From: Cellulomonas sp. P24
GTDB lineage: Bacteria > Actinomycetota > Actinomycetes > Actinomycetales > Cellulomonadaceae
Reading direction: 5' to 3'
Assembly: GCF_024704385.1 (NCBI RefSeq)
Contig: NZ_JAJDFX010000002.1
Span: forward strand, 1,364,001-1,428,000
DNA: 64,000 bases
The notes beneath the pieces were generated by a model, which was not told the origin of the DNA, did no database searches, and saw nothing but the letters and a program-made list of their open reading frames with translations. Positions 1 through 8,284 of this stretch are shown one piece after another. The first letter of the stretch is position 1. Each line of letters opens with the position of its first letter. Both the position numbers and the translations under genes were made by a program.

Positions 1-793
1 TGGCCGTCTCGGCGGGTGTGCCGGGTGGGATGACGATGTCCCCGCTGGTGCCCAGGCCCGGCAGGCACCCTGGTCCCGCGGCTGATGGCGATGGGCCCGG
101 GTCGGCCGCGGGGCTCGCGGCAGGCCAGCTCGTCGCGACCGGGCCCAGGGGTTCGCTCTGGGCGCCGGTCTGGTCGGGGGCCGACCACGCGGCCACGCGC
201 TGATCGACGGCGGTGATGAACCGGGCGGTGACGTCGGGGATCGCCGGGTAGGTGGCCAGCCGGGATTCCCCGGCGTTGTGGGCGATGATCAGCGCGTCCA
301 GGACCGGAAGCCGGGAGGACGCCCAGTCGGGGTGGGTGGTACGGATCGCCCTGACGGTGTTCAGCCGGTTGCACAGGTACTGTCCGGCGACGTGGGCGTG
401 GATGTCGGGGTCTTTGACGTCCCAGATGCCGTTGTTGTTCAGGTCCGCCGACCACGGGTGAGCGTAGGTGGCGGCCCAGATGCTGGCGTTGAGCTGGAAC
501 AGCCCCCAGGTGCCACCGTTGGTGTCGTTGGCATATGCGTCGGGGCGGAATCCGGACTCTTGGGCCATGACGGCGGCGATCCACGTCTCGGGCAGGTCCG
601 GGCACGCGGCCTTCGTCTCGCCCACCCACACCCGTGCGGCCGCGGGCACCGGTGCGGCCTGGGACAGGGCCCCGCCTGCGGAGGACTCGATGCAGGCCAC
701 CGCGGGGCCGCCCACGTTCAGGGCCGCCAGGACCGCGATGACCGGCACCGCCAGGAACCCGAGCCCGCTCGCGGCCAGGAGTGCCTTCATCAT
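1..793 (-). CDS. Lytic transglycosylase (conjugation cell-wall hydrolase), 3' end cut off
   Basis: The gene runs off the left edge, so about 264 codons are visible and the C-terminus is missing. The start overlaps the upstream coupling-protein stop as ATGA (ATG at 793-791; a second ATG follows directly at 790). An N-terminal hydrophobic segment (residues 3-30) suggests export or membrane anchoring. From about residue 60 a lysozyme-like SLT fold is visible, with the probable catalytic Glu79 in MAQESGFRP followed by WGLFQLN. A Pro/Ala/Ser-rich linker then leads to the edge, where GDIVIPPGTP looks like the start of an NlpC/P60 domain (inference). Its likely role is to open peptidoglycan locally for the type IV secretion channel encoded upstream in the same operon. 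Confidence 0.8.
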   Translation of the reverse strand, partial: MMKALLAASGLGFLAVPVIAVLAALNVGGPAVACIESSAGGALSQAAPVPAAARVWVGETKAACPDLPETWIAAVMAQESGFRPDAYANDTNGGTWGLFQLNASIWAATYAHPWSADLNNNGIWDVKDPDIHAHVAGQYLCNRLNTVRAIRTTHPDWASSRLPVLDALIIAHNAGESRLATYPAIPDVTARFITAVDQRVAAWSAPDQTGAQSEPLGPVATSWPAASPAADPGPSPSAAGPGCLPGLGTSGDIVIPPGTPAETA

Positions 794-2646
794 CGAAGCC
801 CACCGCCGGTCGCCATATCGCTTGGCGCGGCACCCCTGGCGGCGGCTGCGGTGGCCGCCTCGACGGCCGCCTGCCCGGCGATCAGGGCTTGGGCGTCGGG
901 TCGGTCGGGCCAGGGGCGCAGGTCGATGACCACGGGTCGGGTCTGGCGCAGCAGCAGGACCGCGGTACCGAACGGAAGGGTCCGCAGCACCGAGGGCGGC
1001 ATGACCGGGACCATGCGTATCGAGGTGGACGTGGACTTCTCGCCGCCGCGCCCGCGGTTGCGGGTTTCGGTGAGCTCGTCGATCTCCCCGAGCAGTCGGG
1101 CGACGTCGTCCAGGTCCCGGTACTTCGCCAGACCACCCAGGATGATCTTGACGGTGGCGGCGTCCCAGATGGCGTCGGCGGCGTGCTCTCCCCACCGGTT
1201 GCGGGCCTGTGCCAGAGACTGCAGCACCGCCAGGGTGGTGATCCCGGTGCCCCCTCCTTCGGCCATCAGCTGCGGCAGGGACGGTAGCGGGGTGAGGTTG
1301 GCGATCTCGTCGAGCGCCAGCAGCAACGGCGGGTCCAACCGGGCGCCGGGGGAGCGGGCGGCCAGGGCCCGGGCGGTCTCGGTGATGTCCTCGACGAACG
1401 CGGCCACCAGCGGGGCACACGACCCGGACGTGACGGCCGCGGCGAGCAGGTACAGGGTCCCGGACTCACGCAAGAACCGTGCCGGGTCGAACGTGTCGCG
1501 CGGTCCGGGGTCCACGGAGTCCAGGACGTCGGGGTCGGCAAGGGCCGCCAGGGACTGGCGGACCCCTAGCCACACGGAGTCCCGGGTCCGCGGGTCGGCG
1601 TGGACCGCAGCCTCCAACGCATCCGCCCACCCCGACGCGGCACGCGAGTCCCGGTTCAGGATGGTCACGGCGTCTTCGGCGAGCACCGGGTTCAACGACC
1701 ACCGGTACAGGTCCACCGCACCTCGCCCGTCCAGGGCGGCGGCGTGCAGCAGGCACCGCAGGGCAGTCTCGGTCTGCCCGGCCCAGAAGTCCGAGTCCGA
1801 CACGGTCCGCCCGAACCCGACCCCCGCGGCCAGGCCCCTGGCCCGGACCAGGGCGGTGCGCGGGGTCTCACACCCGCGCACCGGGGACCAGCGCAACCCG
1901 CCGGGCAGCCCGGCCAGTCGTTGGGGGTCGAAGATCGCCACCGGGCCGTGAACCTGCCGGGCGGCCATGGTCACCGCGAGGGTGTCGGGGCGCGTGGAGG
2001 TGGCCACGACGGGGCCGGGGGCGTCCAGGACCCAGGGGATCACCACGTGCAGGCCCTTGCCCATCCGGGGCGGGCCAACCAGCAGGACGGAGTCCTCCAC
2101 CGAGCACCACAACTCGCGGCCACCGGCACGCCCGAGCAAGAACCCAACATCACCCGCCGCAGCGCCACCACCAGCGGAGGGCCGCACGACGTCGGCGCGG
2201 TGTAGCAGTGCCTTGCGTCCGGCGGCTTTCTGCGCCTCCGCCGGGGACGCCAGGCCCGGCAGGGACCGCAGCCGGCTGCTCGTGGATGTCCCATCCCCGG
2301 TGAGCGTGGACTTCAGGTGAAGCGCGAGGACGACGACACCGACCACCGCGGCGATCACCACCACCGTCGCGGCCCAGTAGGCGACGGGTCCCGGGAGCTG
2401 GCTGGGTACGGGCCACGCCGCCGCGGGGTCGGAGACCGCGCCGAGTGCCCGCAGTGCGGCCAGCGGCCCGCCGTCGGGCACACCCCGGCCGGTGACCAGG
2501 CACGCGAGTGCGGCACCGCACCACAGCACGATCCCGAACCCGATCACGGCGCCGCCGGCGATCAGTGCCCAATCGGTCAGATCGGGTGCTGGCGAGGATC
2601 CCGGGCCGGGGCCCTGGCGGGAGGGTCGCCGTGGTGCGGGGCTCAT
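790..2646 (-). CDS. VirD4/TraD-type conjugative coupling ATPase
   Basis: This 618-residue protein has two N-terminal membrane segments (about 27-52 and 87-110), a Walker A at 191-198 (GPPRMGKG) and a Walker B at 441-447 (LLLALDE). After these comes a TraG/TraD C-terminal type region (GITTLAVLQSLAQARNRWG). Coupling proteins of this family recruit relaxase-bound DNA and pump it into the type IV secretion channel. The start at 2646 forms an ATGA overlap with the upstream gene. A longer reading of the frame to 3159 has no protein-like composition and is rejected. Family assignment is firm; the substrate is not visible because no relaxase lies in the window. Confidence 0.88.
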   Translation of the reverse strand: MSPAPRRPSRQGPGPGSSPAPDLTDWALIAGGAVIGFGIVLWCGAALACLVTGRGVPDGGPLAALRALGAVSDPAAAWPVPSQLPGPVAYWAATVVVIAAVVGVVVLALHLKSTLTGDGTSTSSRLRSLPGLASPAEAQKAAGRKALLHRADVVRPSAGGGAAAGDVGFLLGRAGGRELWCSVEDSVLLVGPPRMGKGLHVVIPWVLDAPGPVVATSTRPDTLAVTMAARQVHGPVAIFDPQRLAGLPGGLRWSPVRGCETPRTALVRARGLAAGVGFGRTVSDSDFWAGQTETALRCLLHAAALDGRGAVDLYRWSLNPVLAEDAVTILNRDSRAASGWADALEAAVHADPRTRDSVWLGVRQSLAALADPDVLDSVDPGPRDTFDPARFLRESGTLYLLAAAVTSGSCAPLVAAFVEDITETARALAARSPGARLDPPLLLALDEIANLTPLPSLPQLMAEGGGTGITTLAVLQSLAQARNRWGEHAADAIWDAATVKIILGGLAKYRDLDDVARLLGEIDELTETRNRGRGGEKSTSTSIRMVPVMPPSVLRTLPFGTAVLLLRQTRPVVIDLRPWPDRPDAQALIAGQAAVEAATAAAARGAAPSDMATGGGLR

Positions 2647-3785
2647 TCGGCCACCGGCCCGTCGCGCCGGCCGCCCTGCGGGGTGGAGGGGTCGATGGCG
2701 GGGTTGCGCATGATTGACAGGTTCGAGCGGGGTGGTTGGCCGATCTGGTCGGGCAGTGCGGTGGCAGTTTGGGACATCGACTGGATGAGGGCTGTGGCGG
2801 TGTCGAGCAACTCGAGGACGTGGGTGGCCGGGTTCGCTGCTCCGGTTCGCAGCACCTGGGCGCCGTTGTGGGCGAGCAGGCGTAGGTGGTCGGCTGCGAC
2901 GACCTGTCGCAGGTGCCCGGGGACGGAGCAGACCTCCGCTTCGATCGCTGTGCGCATGGCGTCCAGGGAGGGTGCGGTGTGGGTCCGGGCGGCGACCAGC
3001 AGTACCGAGGTGGCCAGCGAGACGTCGTCGATGGCGCCCCCGCGGCCTGCGATCTCGCCCAGGGCGGTGTAGACGGTGGCCCAGGCCCGGTTGGTCAGCT
3101 GGCCGGGTCTGAGCCACCCCAGGGTGGGGGCGATGGCGGTGGGGTGGGAGGCCAGGCACGCGACCAGGCGGGCCTCGTTGGCTCGGGCGCCCTCGGTGTC
3201 AGGCGCGGGTGCGTGGGCCAGGGACTTGTCTGCGGCGCGGCGTAGTTCCAGGTCGCAGGCGCCGGCCTTGAGCTGGGTGGGCAGGTGGTCGGTCAGGTGA
3301 GCGTTGGGGTGACCGTTGGCGTCGGCCCACCGCTCGCCGGCGATCAGGAACCCTGCACCGGCGATGCGCAGAAGTGCCCGAAGGGGGCGGGCCTCCAGGT
3401 GGGTGGCGGCGCCCACTGCGGCGGCTTCGATCAGGACGCCTTGTCCGGCGATCTCGCGGCGGATGCCGAACTCGGCGACGGTGCGTGCGTGGGGTCGGGG
3501 GTCGGGGTCCTTCGGGACGGCCTGGAGCAGGTCGTGGATGCGGGGGATGTCGGCCAGGCGTGGTTCGTAGCGGCGCAGCATGTGGTCGGCAAGCTCGATC
3601 GGGCCCAGGACGACGCCGTGGGTGTGGGCCTCGCGCAGGGTGACCCAGACCTGGCGGTGCCAGGGGTCGGCGAAGTCGGGTCCGCGGACCCAGGCGTTGA
3701 CGTCGGGGAAGTGGGCGGGTTCCAGCAGCAGTCCGCCGAGGGTGGCTTGCTCGGCCAGGTGTGCGACGTCATCGGTGCGGATCAT
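2643..3785 (-). CDS. DnaB N-terminal-domain protein without a helicase motor
   Basis: A 380-residue protein. It begins with a clear DnaB/DnaG-interaction type N-terminal domain (residues about 6-110; LAEQATLGGLLLEPAHF, then WHRQVWVTLREA). A second, weaker copy of the same helical pattern lies at about 225-320 (ARANEARLVACLASH, AWATVYTALGEI). No Walker A or RecA-like motor follows, so it is not a replicative helicase. Its place between the VirB4-like ATPase and the coupling protein, with 4-bp overlaps on both sides, suggests a role in conjugative DNA processing or in recruiting the host replisome. That role is inference. The ATG at 3785 overlaps the upstream TGA. Confidence 0.72.
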   Translation of the reverse strand: MIRTDDVAHLAEQATLGGLLLEPAHFPDVNAWVRGPDFADPWHRQVWVTLREAHTHGVVLGPIELADHMLRRYEPRLADIPRIHDLLQAVPKDPDPRPHARTVAEFGIRREIAGQGVLIEAAAVGAATHLEARPLRALLRIAGAGFLIAGERWADANGHPNAHLTDHLPTQLKAGACDLELRRAADKSLAHAPAPDTEGARANEARLVACLASHPTAIAPTLGWLRPGQLTNRAWATVYTALGEIAGRGGAIDDVSLATSVLLVAARTHTAPSLDAMRTAIEAEVCSVPGHLRQVVAADHLRLLAHNGAQVLRTGAANPATHVLELLDTATALIQSMSQTATALPDQIGQPPRSNLSIMRNPAIDPSTPQGGRRDGPVAE

Positions 3786-5152
3786 GACTGGACCTCCCCA
3801 GGGTGTCCGGTGGTGGGATTGGTGCGCATGGCGGTGTCGGTGTCGAAGACGTCGGCCTCGTCGGGGTGAAGGCGGTGGTGCACGACGTGGGATCGTCCCG
3901 GCAGTTTCCACAGGCCGGTGCCGCGTGGCAGGGCGGTCAGCAGGCTGCGTTCGGTGGAGGTCAGACCCAGGGCGGTGGCGGTGGCAGTGAGCTGGTCGGG
4001 TTCTTGGCGGTAGATGACCCGGGTGGAGCAGTCGGCCAGCAGTCCTTGGGCCAGGGCGCGCGCCTCAGAGCCGGTGGCGCCGACGGCGTCCAGGTCACTC
4101 AAGCGGTGCAGGATCAGGAGGTTCGCGGTGCCGTAGGCGCGGGAGAGCTTCCACTGGGCTTGCATGCGCCGCACCAGTGGCGCCGAGCGCAGCACCCGCC
4201 ATGCCTCGTCGTAGATGATCCAGCGCGGCCCTGCCTCGGGCGTGGACTCGGTCGCGGCGGTCTCGAGCCACGCCGACGCGCAGGTCATCGCCAGGGTCAG
4301 GGCATCGTCGCTGGCACCCAACCGGGACAGGTCCAGGACCACCATGGGTGCGCCCGGGTCCAGGTGCTGGGTGGAGGGGCCGTCGAACATCCCGGCCAGG
4401 TCACCGCGGATCAGCCGGCGCAGCCCGTGGATCAGGTCGCCACCATCTGCGGCCCGGGCGCTCGCCGTGGCACCGTCACGCATCGACAATCCCGGATCGG
4501 GTGCCAGCAGTGCGTCGACGACGGCGGGGATGGTCGGTAGGGCGCCGCGGGTGCCGGTCTCGGCGGTGGTCAGGGCCGCGTCCAGGGCGCTGTGCTCGGC
4601 GGGCCGCAGTCCGCGCCCCAGGGTGGTCTCGGCCAGGGACGTCAGCAGTCGCAGCCGGTCGCCGTGGGCCACGGCCGGGTTCGTGCCGGTCGAATCGAGC
4701 GGGTTGATCCGGGCTGGAAGGCCGGGGCCAAGGCGCACGACGACCCCGCCGACCGCGTCGGCGACCGGGGCCCACTCCCCCTTGGGGTCTCCCGGGACGT
4801 ACACGCGGCGCCCGGCGGCGATGGACCGCACGGCCAGTGACTTGGCCAGGGCGGACTTGCCCTGGCCGATGACCCCGGCCAGGACCATGTTCGGGTTCGT
4901 CACGATGCCCGCGGCGTACAGGGCCCATGGGTCGAAGCTGAACGGCTCCCCGGTCAGGGCATCGGTCCCGACGTAGGTGCCGACCTCGAGTGCGGGTGGG
5001 GTCAAGAACGGGTACGCACCGGCCAAGGTGGCCGACGATGCCTGATGCGCTGGCAGGCGCAGCGGCGCCCACGAAGTGAACCGGCCCGGCGTGCCGCGAA
5101 ACCGCGTTCGCGGGCCGCCGCCGGGCACTCCCGGGTCGTGGGGCCGGTTCAC
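3782..5152 (-). CDS. VirB4/TraC-like secretion ATPase
   Basis: This 456-residue protein starts with GTG overlapping the upstream stop (GTGA). Walker A lies at 93-100 (GVIGQGKS) and Walker B at 311-317 (WIIYDEAW), followed by a typical VirB4/HerA-like region (RRMQAQWKLSRAYGTANLL). VirB4 ATPases energise pilus assembly and substrate transfer at the inner face of the membrane. It is shorter than classical VirB4 (about 800 residues). In actinobacterial elements the missing N-terminal half appears to be supplied by the separate SCO6880-family protein directly upstream (known organisation; split inferred). About 140 codons upstream of the GTG stay open in frame but are out-of-frame shadow of the preceding gene. 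Confidence 0.85.
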   Translation of the reverse strand: MNRPHDPGVPGGGPRTRFRGTPGRFTSWAPLRLPAHQASSATLAGAYPFLTPPALEVGTYVGTDALTGEPFSFDPWALYAAGIVTNPNMVLAGVIGQGKSALAKSLAVRSIAAGRRVYVPGDPKGEWAPVADAVGGVVVRLGPGLPARINPLDSTGTNPAVAHGDRLRLLTSLAETTLGRGLRPAEHSALDAALTTAETGTRGALPTIPAVVDALLAPDPGLSMRDGATASARAADGGDLIHGLRRLIRGDLAGMFDGPSTQHLDPGAPMVVLDLSRLGASDDALTLAMTCASAWLETAATESTPEAGPRWIIYDEAWRVLRSAPLVRRMQAQWKLSRAYGTANLLILHRLSDLDAVGATGSEARALAQGLLADCSTRVIYRQEPDQLTATATALGLTSTERSLLTALPRGTGLWKLPGRSHVVHHRLHPDEADVFDTDTAMRTNPTTGHPGEVQS

Positions 5153-6576
5153 AGCAGTCCCCGCGCGAGTGGCAGCGCCCCGGTGGCGTGGGCCAGGCCC
5201 TGTTGACCGACCAGGCGCCGGATCTCGCACATGGCCTGCGCGGCAGCGGCCTCGGTGGCGGCGCACGCCGCGGCGAGGTCGTCGGTGTTGGTTGCGGTGA
5301 CAGTCACCAGCCCCGTGAAGCGCAGGTCCCCGTGCCCGGCGATGAGGTCCTGCTCGCGGCGGGCCAGCTCGGCGTCCTCGGCGCGAGCGGCCTCGTCCTG
5401 GACCTGGCCGATGCGGGCACGTTGTGCGGCATCGGCGGCGTGCTCGGCCTTGGTACGGCGGATCTCGAGCAGCGCCTTCGCCGTGGGCAGGGGCTCGGCG
5501 ATCAGGGTGAAGGTGCGCCGGGTCCCAGGCGCCAGGAGCAGGGGTTGCAGGAACGCGGGGTGCACGTCGCTGCGCGGCCACTGGGTGATCCAGTACACGG
5601 CGTGCACGGCGCTATCGGTGCGCACATGGTCCCAGTGCTCGCTCACACCCATCGGCCCCAGAAGCGAACCGGTCCCGCCCAGGTCGCCGGCCCGGGCGGC
5701 GCCGCCCGGGTCATAGCTGGCGCGCAGCACCGAACCCAAACGGTCCGGAGTGACCCAGCCGTCGACGTGCAGCTCAGCGGCTTTGAGCCCATCGACCAGG
5801 GCGCCCAGGTGCTGCTCGATCGCCGCGCCCCCCGCCGGGCCCAGTGCTCGGCCGCGCCCGTGTGGGGGGCGAAGGGCGACCGCGAGCAGGGTTTGCTGGT
5901 GGTCGCCGGTCGATTCGGCGTCGGCGACGAGGTCGGCCAGGACCCGGGCCGCCCACGGGGCACCGGCCATCGCGTTGTTCGCCCACCAGCCCCGGACCGA
6001 GCCTCCACCGGGCAGCGACCGGTGCACCACTTGCAGGCGCACGATGGCCGATTGTTGGCACAGCGACCCCAGGACCCTGCCCCAGGATGCGACCTGGCCG
6101 TTCTGCGCGGCGGCGTCCTGCAGCACGAACCCCGCACCGGACACCCGCAGCACGGCGCACACGACCCCAGTTCGCCGATCGTGGATCAGGGCTGCACCCA
6201 AGGACGGGGCTTCGGTCACGGTCAGTTGTCCCGCGATCCCCGGTATTCGCAGGACTCCGGGGTCTGGCAGGGCCCGGGTGCTGGTCACGGCCGTGGTCTG
6301 CCCGAGCAGGCGGCGCGCCCGCCACTGTCCGACCAGCGGCAGCCACTGGATGACCGGTCTTCCTCGGACGCTGGCTGTGGCCGCAACGGCCAGGGGCACC
6401 CACAGGCCGGCGCCGGCGACCAGGCCGCCCATCCCGGCCGAGTAGACGCCTGCGACAGCAATCACCATGGCGATGGTCAACACCGCGAGCTGGGCGGCGC
6501 CCAGGCCCAGCAGGATCCCGCGGCGCTCCAGTTGCCCGAACCGGGCGGTCGCGGTCTCCACGGTCGGGGTGGTCAT
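5149..6576 (-). CDS. SCO6880-family conjugation protein
   Basis: A 475-residue protein matching the SCO6880 family that accompanies actinobacterial type IV secretion ATPases. It starts with FGQLERRGILLGL, has two hydrophobic segments (about 22-42 and 44-62, PrgI/VirB3-like) and then a soluble region resembling the N-terminal half of VirB4. The C-terminus (about 370-475) is rich in Ala/Glu/Arg and predicted helical. ATGA overlap with the upstream TrbL-like gene sets the start at 6576. Probable role: membrane platform that docks the following ATPase. No enzymatic motif is visible. Confidence 0.8.
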   Translation of the reverse strand: MTTPTVETATARFGQLERRGILLGLGAAQLAVLTIAMVIAVAGVYSAGMGGLVAGAGLWVPLAVAATASVRGRPVIQWLPLVGQWRARRLLGQTTAVTSTRALPDPGVLRIPGIAGQLTVTEAPSLGAALIHDRRTGVVCAVLRVSGAGFVLQDAAAQNGQVASWGRVLGSLCQQSAIVRLQVVHRSLPGGGSVRGWWANNAMAGAPWAARVLADLVADAESTGDHQQTLLAVALRPPHGRGRALGPAGGAAIEQHLGALVDGLKAAELHVDGWVTPDRLGSVLRASYDPGGAARAGDLGGTGSLLGPMGVSEHWDHVRTDSAVHAVYWITQWPRSDVHPAFLQPLLLAPGTRRTFTLIAEPLPTAKALLEIRRTKAEHAADAAQRARIGQVQDEAARAEDAELARREQDLIAGHGDLRFTGLVTVTATNTDDLAAACAATEAAAAQAMCEIRRLVGQQGLAHATGALPLARGLL

Positions 6577-7730
6577 GACCGGCCACCCGCACCAGGGCGC
6601 GGCGCTGTCACGCGAGCCGGAGCCGGGCGCAGCGCCGGTGCACCGGCGCCGGAACCAGTGGCCTTGGTGCCTGCCGTAGTTGCGGTCTTGCCCGCAGCGG
6701 CGGCCGCACCGGCCCCGCCCAGGATCGTGGAGGTGACGGCCTGCTGGGCGGCGTAGCGGGTCTGGGTCCCGGCACCGCGGGCCCCGCGCAGGATCGGGTT
6801 GGCGGCAACCGCGGAGTTCATCACCGTGGCGGCTTCCATCCCGGACCAGTGCACGAAACGCCACGTCAACCACGGGGCGAACACCGCGATGGTCAACAGC
6901 AGCAACCCGACCAGGGCGTTGGACAAGGTTTCGGTGATCCCCGGAGTGGAACCTGCGGTGGGCTGGGCGGTGACGGGTCCGGTCCCGGTGAACGCGGAGG
7001 CGCCCACGACGAACACCACCACGATGACGACCTTGCAGAACACCAACGCGGCCACGATCTCCAGCCACCGCCGGGTCCACACGCGGGTCTGGTCCCACGC
7101 CGACCCGGCGAACGCGACCGGTGCGAACACCGCGATCAGCACCAGGGCGGCCTTGCGGAACAGCAGCACCCCCCACAGCAGCAAGAACCCCGCCGTCAGG
7201 GCCAGACCGATCAGGATCTGCAACGCCGGGGACAGCCCGGACAACAGGGCGGCGAACGCGAAGAACTCCCCGGCCGCCACGACGACCGGGACCCCGGCGG
7301 CCGCGGCGATGTAGGCGCAGACCTCGTCCACCGCGGTCAACGCCAGCTGGGTCAGGGCCAGAGCCACCCCCGCACCCAGCAGGGCCTTGGCGACCCCGAC
7401 CACCGCGCGCACCAGGCCGCCCGGCTCGCGGCGCAGCACCGAGCCGATCACCTGCACCACGAACAACCCGACCAGCACCGGCAGGGTGATCGCGGCAATC
7501 ACCGCGACGTTCGCCCGAAACCACGACGCCGTCAGGTCGATCGACGTCGTGGAGTCCAGGGCGCCCACGGCCATCTGCCCAACCTGGGCGGCGGCCCTGA
7601 TGAACGCCGCACCGAGGCCGCCCAGCACGTAGTCCGAGGCCGTGGCCGACGCGGACCCGGCGGCGTTGCTCGTCAGGTCACAGACGAACGAAACCGGCCC
7701 CGGGCACGCTGCGAGCACGAGGGTGCCCAT
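6573..7730 (-). CDS. TrbL/VirB6-like polytopic channel protein
   Basis: A 385-residue membrane protein starting at ATG 7730, one nucleotide after the stop of the upstream pilin-like gene. At least six hydrophobic stretches are visible (for example VAVIAAITLPVLVGLFVVQV and ALQILIGLALTAGFLLLWGV), with a charged RREPGG loop between the first two. The last 60 residues are an Ala/Gly/Thr-rich cytoplasmic tail. Position and topology match the TrbL/VirB6 inner-membrane channel component of type IV secretion systems. Sequence conservation in this family is low, so the call rests on topology and context. Confidence 0.78.
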   Translation of the reverse strand: MGTLVLAACPGPVSFVCDLTSNAAGSASATASDYVLGGLGAAFIRAAAQVGQMAVGALDSTTSIDLTASWFRANVAVIAAITLPVLVGLFVVQVIGSVLRREPGGLVRAVVGVAKALLGAGVALALTQLALTAVDEVCAYIAAAAGVPVVVAAGEFFAFAALLSGLSPALQILIGLALTAGFLLLWGVLLFRKAALVLIAVFAPVAFAGSAWDQTRVWTRRWLEIVAALVFCKVVIVVVFVVGASAFTGTGPVTAQPTAGSTPGITETLSNALVGLLLLTIAVFAPWLTWRFVHWSGMEAATVMNSAVAANPILRGARGAGTQTRYAAQQAVTSTILGGAGAAAAAGKTATTAGTKATGSGAGAPALRPAPARVTAPRPGAGGRS

Positions 7731-7731
7731 G

Positions 7732-8040
7732 TCAGATCCCCGCACCCAGACCGGAGAAGAACGCCACGATCGCGTTCGCCCCACCGATCAACAGCGCCCC
7801 ACCGGCCGCCACCATGACGCCCGTCTTGCCCGACGCCGCGTACTGGTAGTTCCCCTGGTGATGGCCCAGCGCCCACACGATGACCGAGACCACCAGGCCC
7901 GCCACGCACGCAACCAGGCCCCACGTCAGCAACGCCCCCACGATCGACCTCACGACCGGCAGACCCGGCAGACCGGTCTGGTTCGGACTGATCCCCGGAT
8001 CGGCCGCTGGAATCACTGTCCATATCCGTGAGACGAACAT
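7732..8040 (-). CDS. DUF6112-like small membrane protein, probable conjugative pilin
   Basis: A 102-residue protein with two hydrophobic helices (VVRSIVGALLTWGLVACVAG and GVMVAAGGALLIGGANAIVA), separated by a GHHQGNYQYAASGK loop. This matches the pilin-like DUF6112 family found first in actinobacterial conjugation clusters, which are VirB2-like in topology. I choose ATG 8040 because GGAGGT at 8054-8049 lies 7 nt upstream. An in-frame GTG at 8049 falls inside that Shine-Dalgarno and is rejected. A long hairpin sits directly 5' of the ribosome site. As first gene of the secretion set it probably encodes the major pilus or channel subunit. Confidence 0.75.
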   Translation of the reverse strand: MFVSRIWTVIPAADPGISPNQTGLPGLPVVRSIVGALLTWGLVACVAGLVVSVIVWALGHHQGNYQYAASGKTGVMVAAGGALLIGGANAIVAFFSGLGAGI

Positions 8041-8284
8041 GTGCCGCACCTCCCCACTGGTAGGTGGGAGGTCGCCCTCTTAGCGACTTCCTCTACCAGC
8101 AGGTGTGCAGCGCACGGGCAGAACATCGGGTTCGATGGCGAACAGATTTTGGGATCCGTCGCCGCGGCAGGACCACACGACCGGCCGCTCCCGGGCAACG
8201 CCCGGCACGCGCACAGGAGCTGAGGCATCGGCGCAGTCGACGTCGGGCACCGTCACCGCACCGGATCCCGCCGGCTGTGCCAGT
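8041..8284. other. Intergenic leader between the LysM-SARP gene and the secretion genes
   Basis: This 244-bp gap is the largest break in the otherwise near-contiguous minus-strand operon. It contains the hairpin at 8057-8099 and the Shine-Dalgarno of the DUF6112 gene. A 58-codon minus-strand frame (8080-8256) is open but has no convincing ribosome site and is not called. Confidence 0.5.
8057..8099 (-). promoter_or_regulatory. Strong leader hairpin directly before the pilin ribosome site
   Basis: Arms 8057-8075 and 8083-8099 pair over about 16 bp (CTGGTAG with CTACCAG outside, GGAGGTCGC with GCGACTTCC inside, including a G-U pair and a 2-nt bulge) around a 7-nt loop. On the minus-strand transcript it ends two nucleotides before the GGGGAGGTG ribosome site. 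No U-run follows, so a simple intrinsic terminator is unlikely. A processing site, mRNA stabiliser or translation-control element is more likely (inference). Confidence 0.55.

Noticed and set aside
278-1951. A 557-codon plus-strand open frame over the transglycosylase and coupling-protein genes.
   Set aside because: High-GC shadow: the minus-strand frames carry recognisable domains and ATGA junctions; this one is Gly/Arg/Pro-rich with no motif.
8080-8256. A 58-codon minus-strand frame in the leader before the pilin-like gene.
   Set aside because: Weak ribosome site and its end lies inside the hairpin; possible but not supportable.
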